Below are positions 63,468-64,000 of a DNA stretch of 64,000 bases, in pieces; position 1 is the first letter of the stretch; each line of letters opens with the position of its first letter. Both the position numbers and the translations under genes were made by a program. The notes beneath the pieces were generated by a model. That model did not search any database. It had not been told where the DNA came from and saw only the letters and a list, made by a program, of their open reading frames with translations. Origin of the DNA: Rhizobium sp. ASV20 (GTDB lineage: Bacteria; Pseudomonadota; Alphaproteobacteria; Rhizobiales; Rhizobiaceae); contig NZ_JAELTU010000001.1 of assembly GCF_016429015.1 (NCBI RefSeq), positions 62,001-126,000 on the forward strand, in the 5' to 3' direction.

Positions 63468-64000
63468 ATGGGGAACGCTGACATAACGCTTCCAGCCGAG
63501 GCAAAAGCGGCAATGTCGGTTGCGCGCGCGATCTTTGCCGATCATCTTCTTGCGGTGTATCTGCATGGTTCGGCAGTCAAGGATGGGCTAAGGCCGCAGA
63601 GCGATGTGGATCTGCTTGTTGTTATCGATCAGCCAATGACCGATGTGATGCGCGAGAAACTGGTTTCTGCCTTGATGGGGATTTCCGGTCGGCATCCTGT
63701 CGACCCCGGCGGTCCGCGTTGCATCGAGCTCATGGTGTTTCTCAAGACTGATCTTTCCGAGCCGGCTTTTCCGGCAAGGAGCGAGTTCGTCTATGGCGAA
63801 TGGCTGCGCGACGATTTTGAGGCTGGTGGAATCCCCACGGCTGCCACCGACCCGGAAATCACCCTCGTGCTGGCTCAGGCGCGACAGGAGGCACAACCAC
63901 TATTGGGGCCTGGTCTCGACACCATCCTTTGCAAGATCCCGGATCACCAAATTCGTCGCGCTATGCGCGAGGGATTGCCGGCGCTTCTGGAGAATTTACA
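63468..64000 (+). CDS. AadA-like aminoglycoside nucleotidyltransferase (3' end outside window)
   Basis: At least 177 codons with no stop before the window edge. The nucleotidyltransferase motif is LHGSAVKDGLRPQSDVDLLV, matching the G-S ... D-x-D pattern and spacing of ANT(3'')-Ia. Further matches in order are ELMVF, FVYGEWLRDDFEAG and EITLVLAQAR. The family adenylylates streptomycin and spectinomycin, but chromosomal relatives may not confer resistance. ATG 63468 is preferred over 63465 because GGAGGG ends at 63464. Confidence 0.82.
   Translation, partial: MGNADITLPAEAKAAMSVARAIFADHLLAVYLHGSAVKDGLRPQSDVDLLVVIDQPMTDVMREKLVSALMGISGRHPVDPGGPRCIELMVFLKTDLSEPAFPARSEFVYGEWLRDDFEAGGIPTAATDPEITLVLAQARQEAQPLLGPGLDTILCKIPDHQIRRAMREGLPALLENL

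Overview
This is a chromosomal segment of a fast-growing rhizobium (Rhizobiales, Rhizobium-like, possibly the R. tropici side of the genus). The evidence is about 60% GC with strong third-position GC bias, GTG and TTG starts, a circularly permuted two-piece tmRNA whose tag is ANDNYAEARLAA, RIME-like intergenic palindromes, and the gene order sspB - ssrA - thyA - folA - hflK - hflC - degP. Species assignment is inference.

Layout. 0-5 kb: the 3' part of a flagellin, an OmpA-type lipoprotein, a DUF2000/AraC divergent pair and a D-lactate dehydrogenase-type flavoprotein. 5-9 kb: a giant AsmA-family protein. 8.8-10.4 kb (minus strand): a ribbon-helix-helix protein, DUF4169, the ClpXP adaptor SspB and the tmRNA, so two partners in ribosome rescue and tagged-protein proteolysis are neighbours. 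10.6-19.2 kb: thymidylate synthase and dihydrofolate reductase, with an XRE-cupin/GNAT/transporter cassette and a dehydrogenase between them, then HflKC and the DegP protease. 19.2-24.3 kb: tandem GNAT paralogues, serB, miaA and a HerA-type ATPase. 24.3-27.2 kb: an attenuator with an Ile/Val-rich leader peptide that looks leaderless, followed by ilvB and ilvH. 27-36 kb: a solitary capsule-synthesis protein, an aldo/keto reductase, LysE, a cobalt-type nitrile hydratase operon, an ECF sigma/anti-sigma operon, a RecD-like helicase and pdxJ. 36-48 kb: many small regulator plus enzyme units (HxlR, TetR, MarR-GNAT, Lrp, AraC), several with visible dyad operators. 48-50 kb: a TetR gene with a perfect 16-bp palindrome, then ilvC. 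50.6-54.3 kb: an aminotransferase and a convergent aldo/keto reductase, separated by an AT-richer insert flanked by duplicated gene tails. 54.4-62.1 kb: an ABC importer (SBP, fused permease, ATPase) followed on the same strand by an isopenicillin-N-synthase-like oxygenase, an endonuclease/exonuclease/phosphatase-fold enzyme, a NUDIX hydrolase and a PhzF protein. 62.2-64 kb: tRNA-Lys(CTT), small membrane proteins and an AadA-like nucleotidyltransferase cut by the window end.

How the parts work together. Branched-chain amino acid synthesis is split between the attenuated ilvBH operon and ilvC, which sits 25 kb away behind a TetR regulator. HflKC and DegP form a membrane/periplasm quality-control block. 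Most of the rest is housekeeping plus accessory enzyme/regulator pairs. No CRISPR array, complete insertion sequence or prophage was seen.

Most interesting candidates: the ABC importer/oxygenase/EEP/NUDIX locus with a PHO-box-like sequence upstream, the Shine-Dalgarno-sequestering hairpin before the MarR-GNAT gene, the apparently leaderless ilv attenuator, and the recombination scar at 51.8-53.3 kb. None of these is proven to be a new system from sequence alone.
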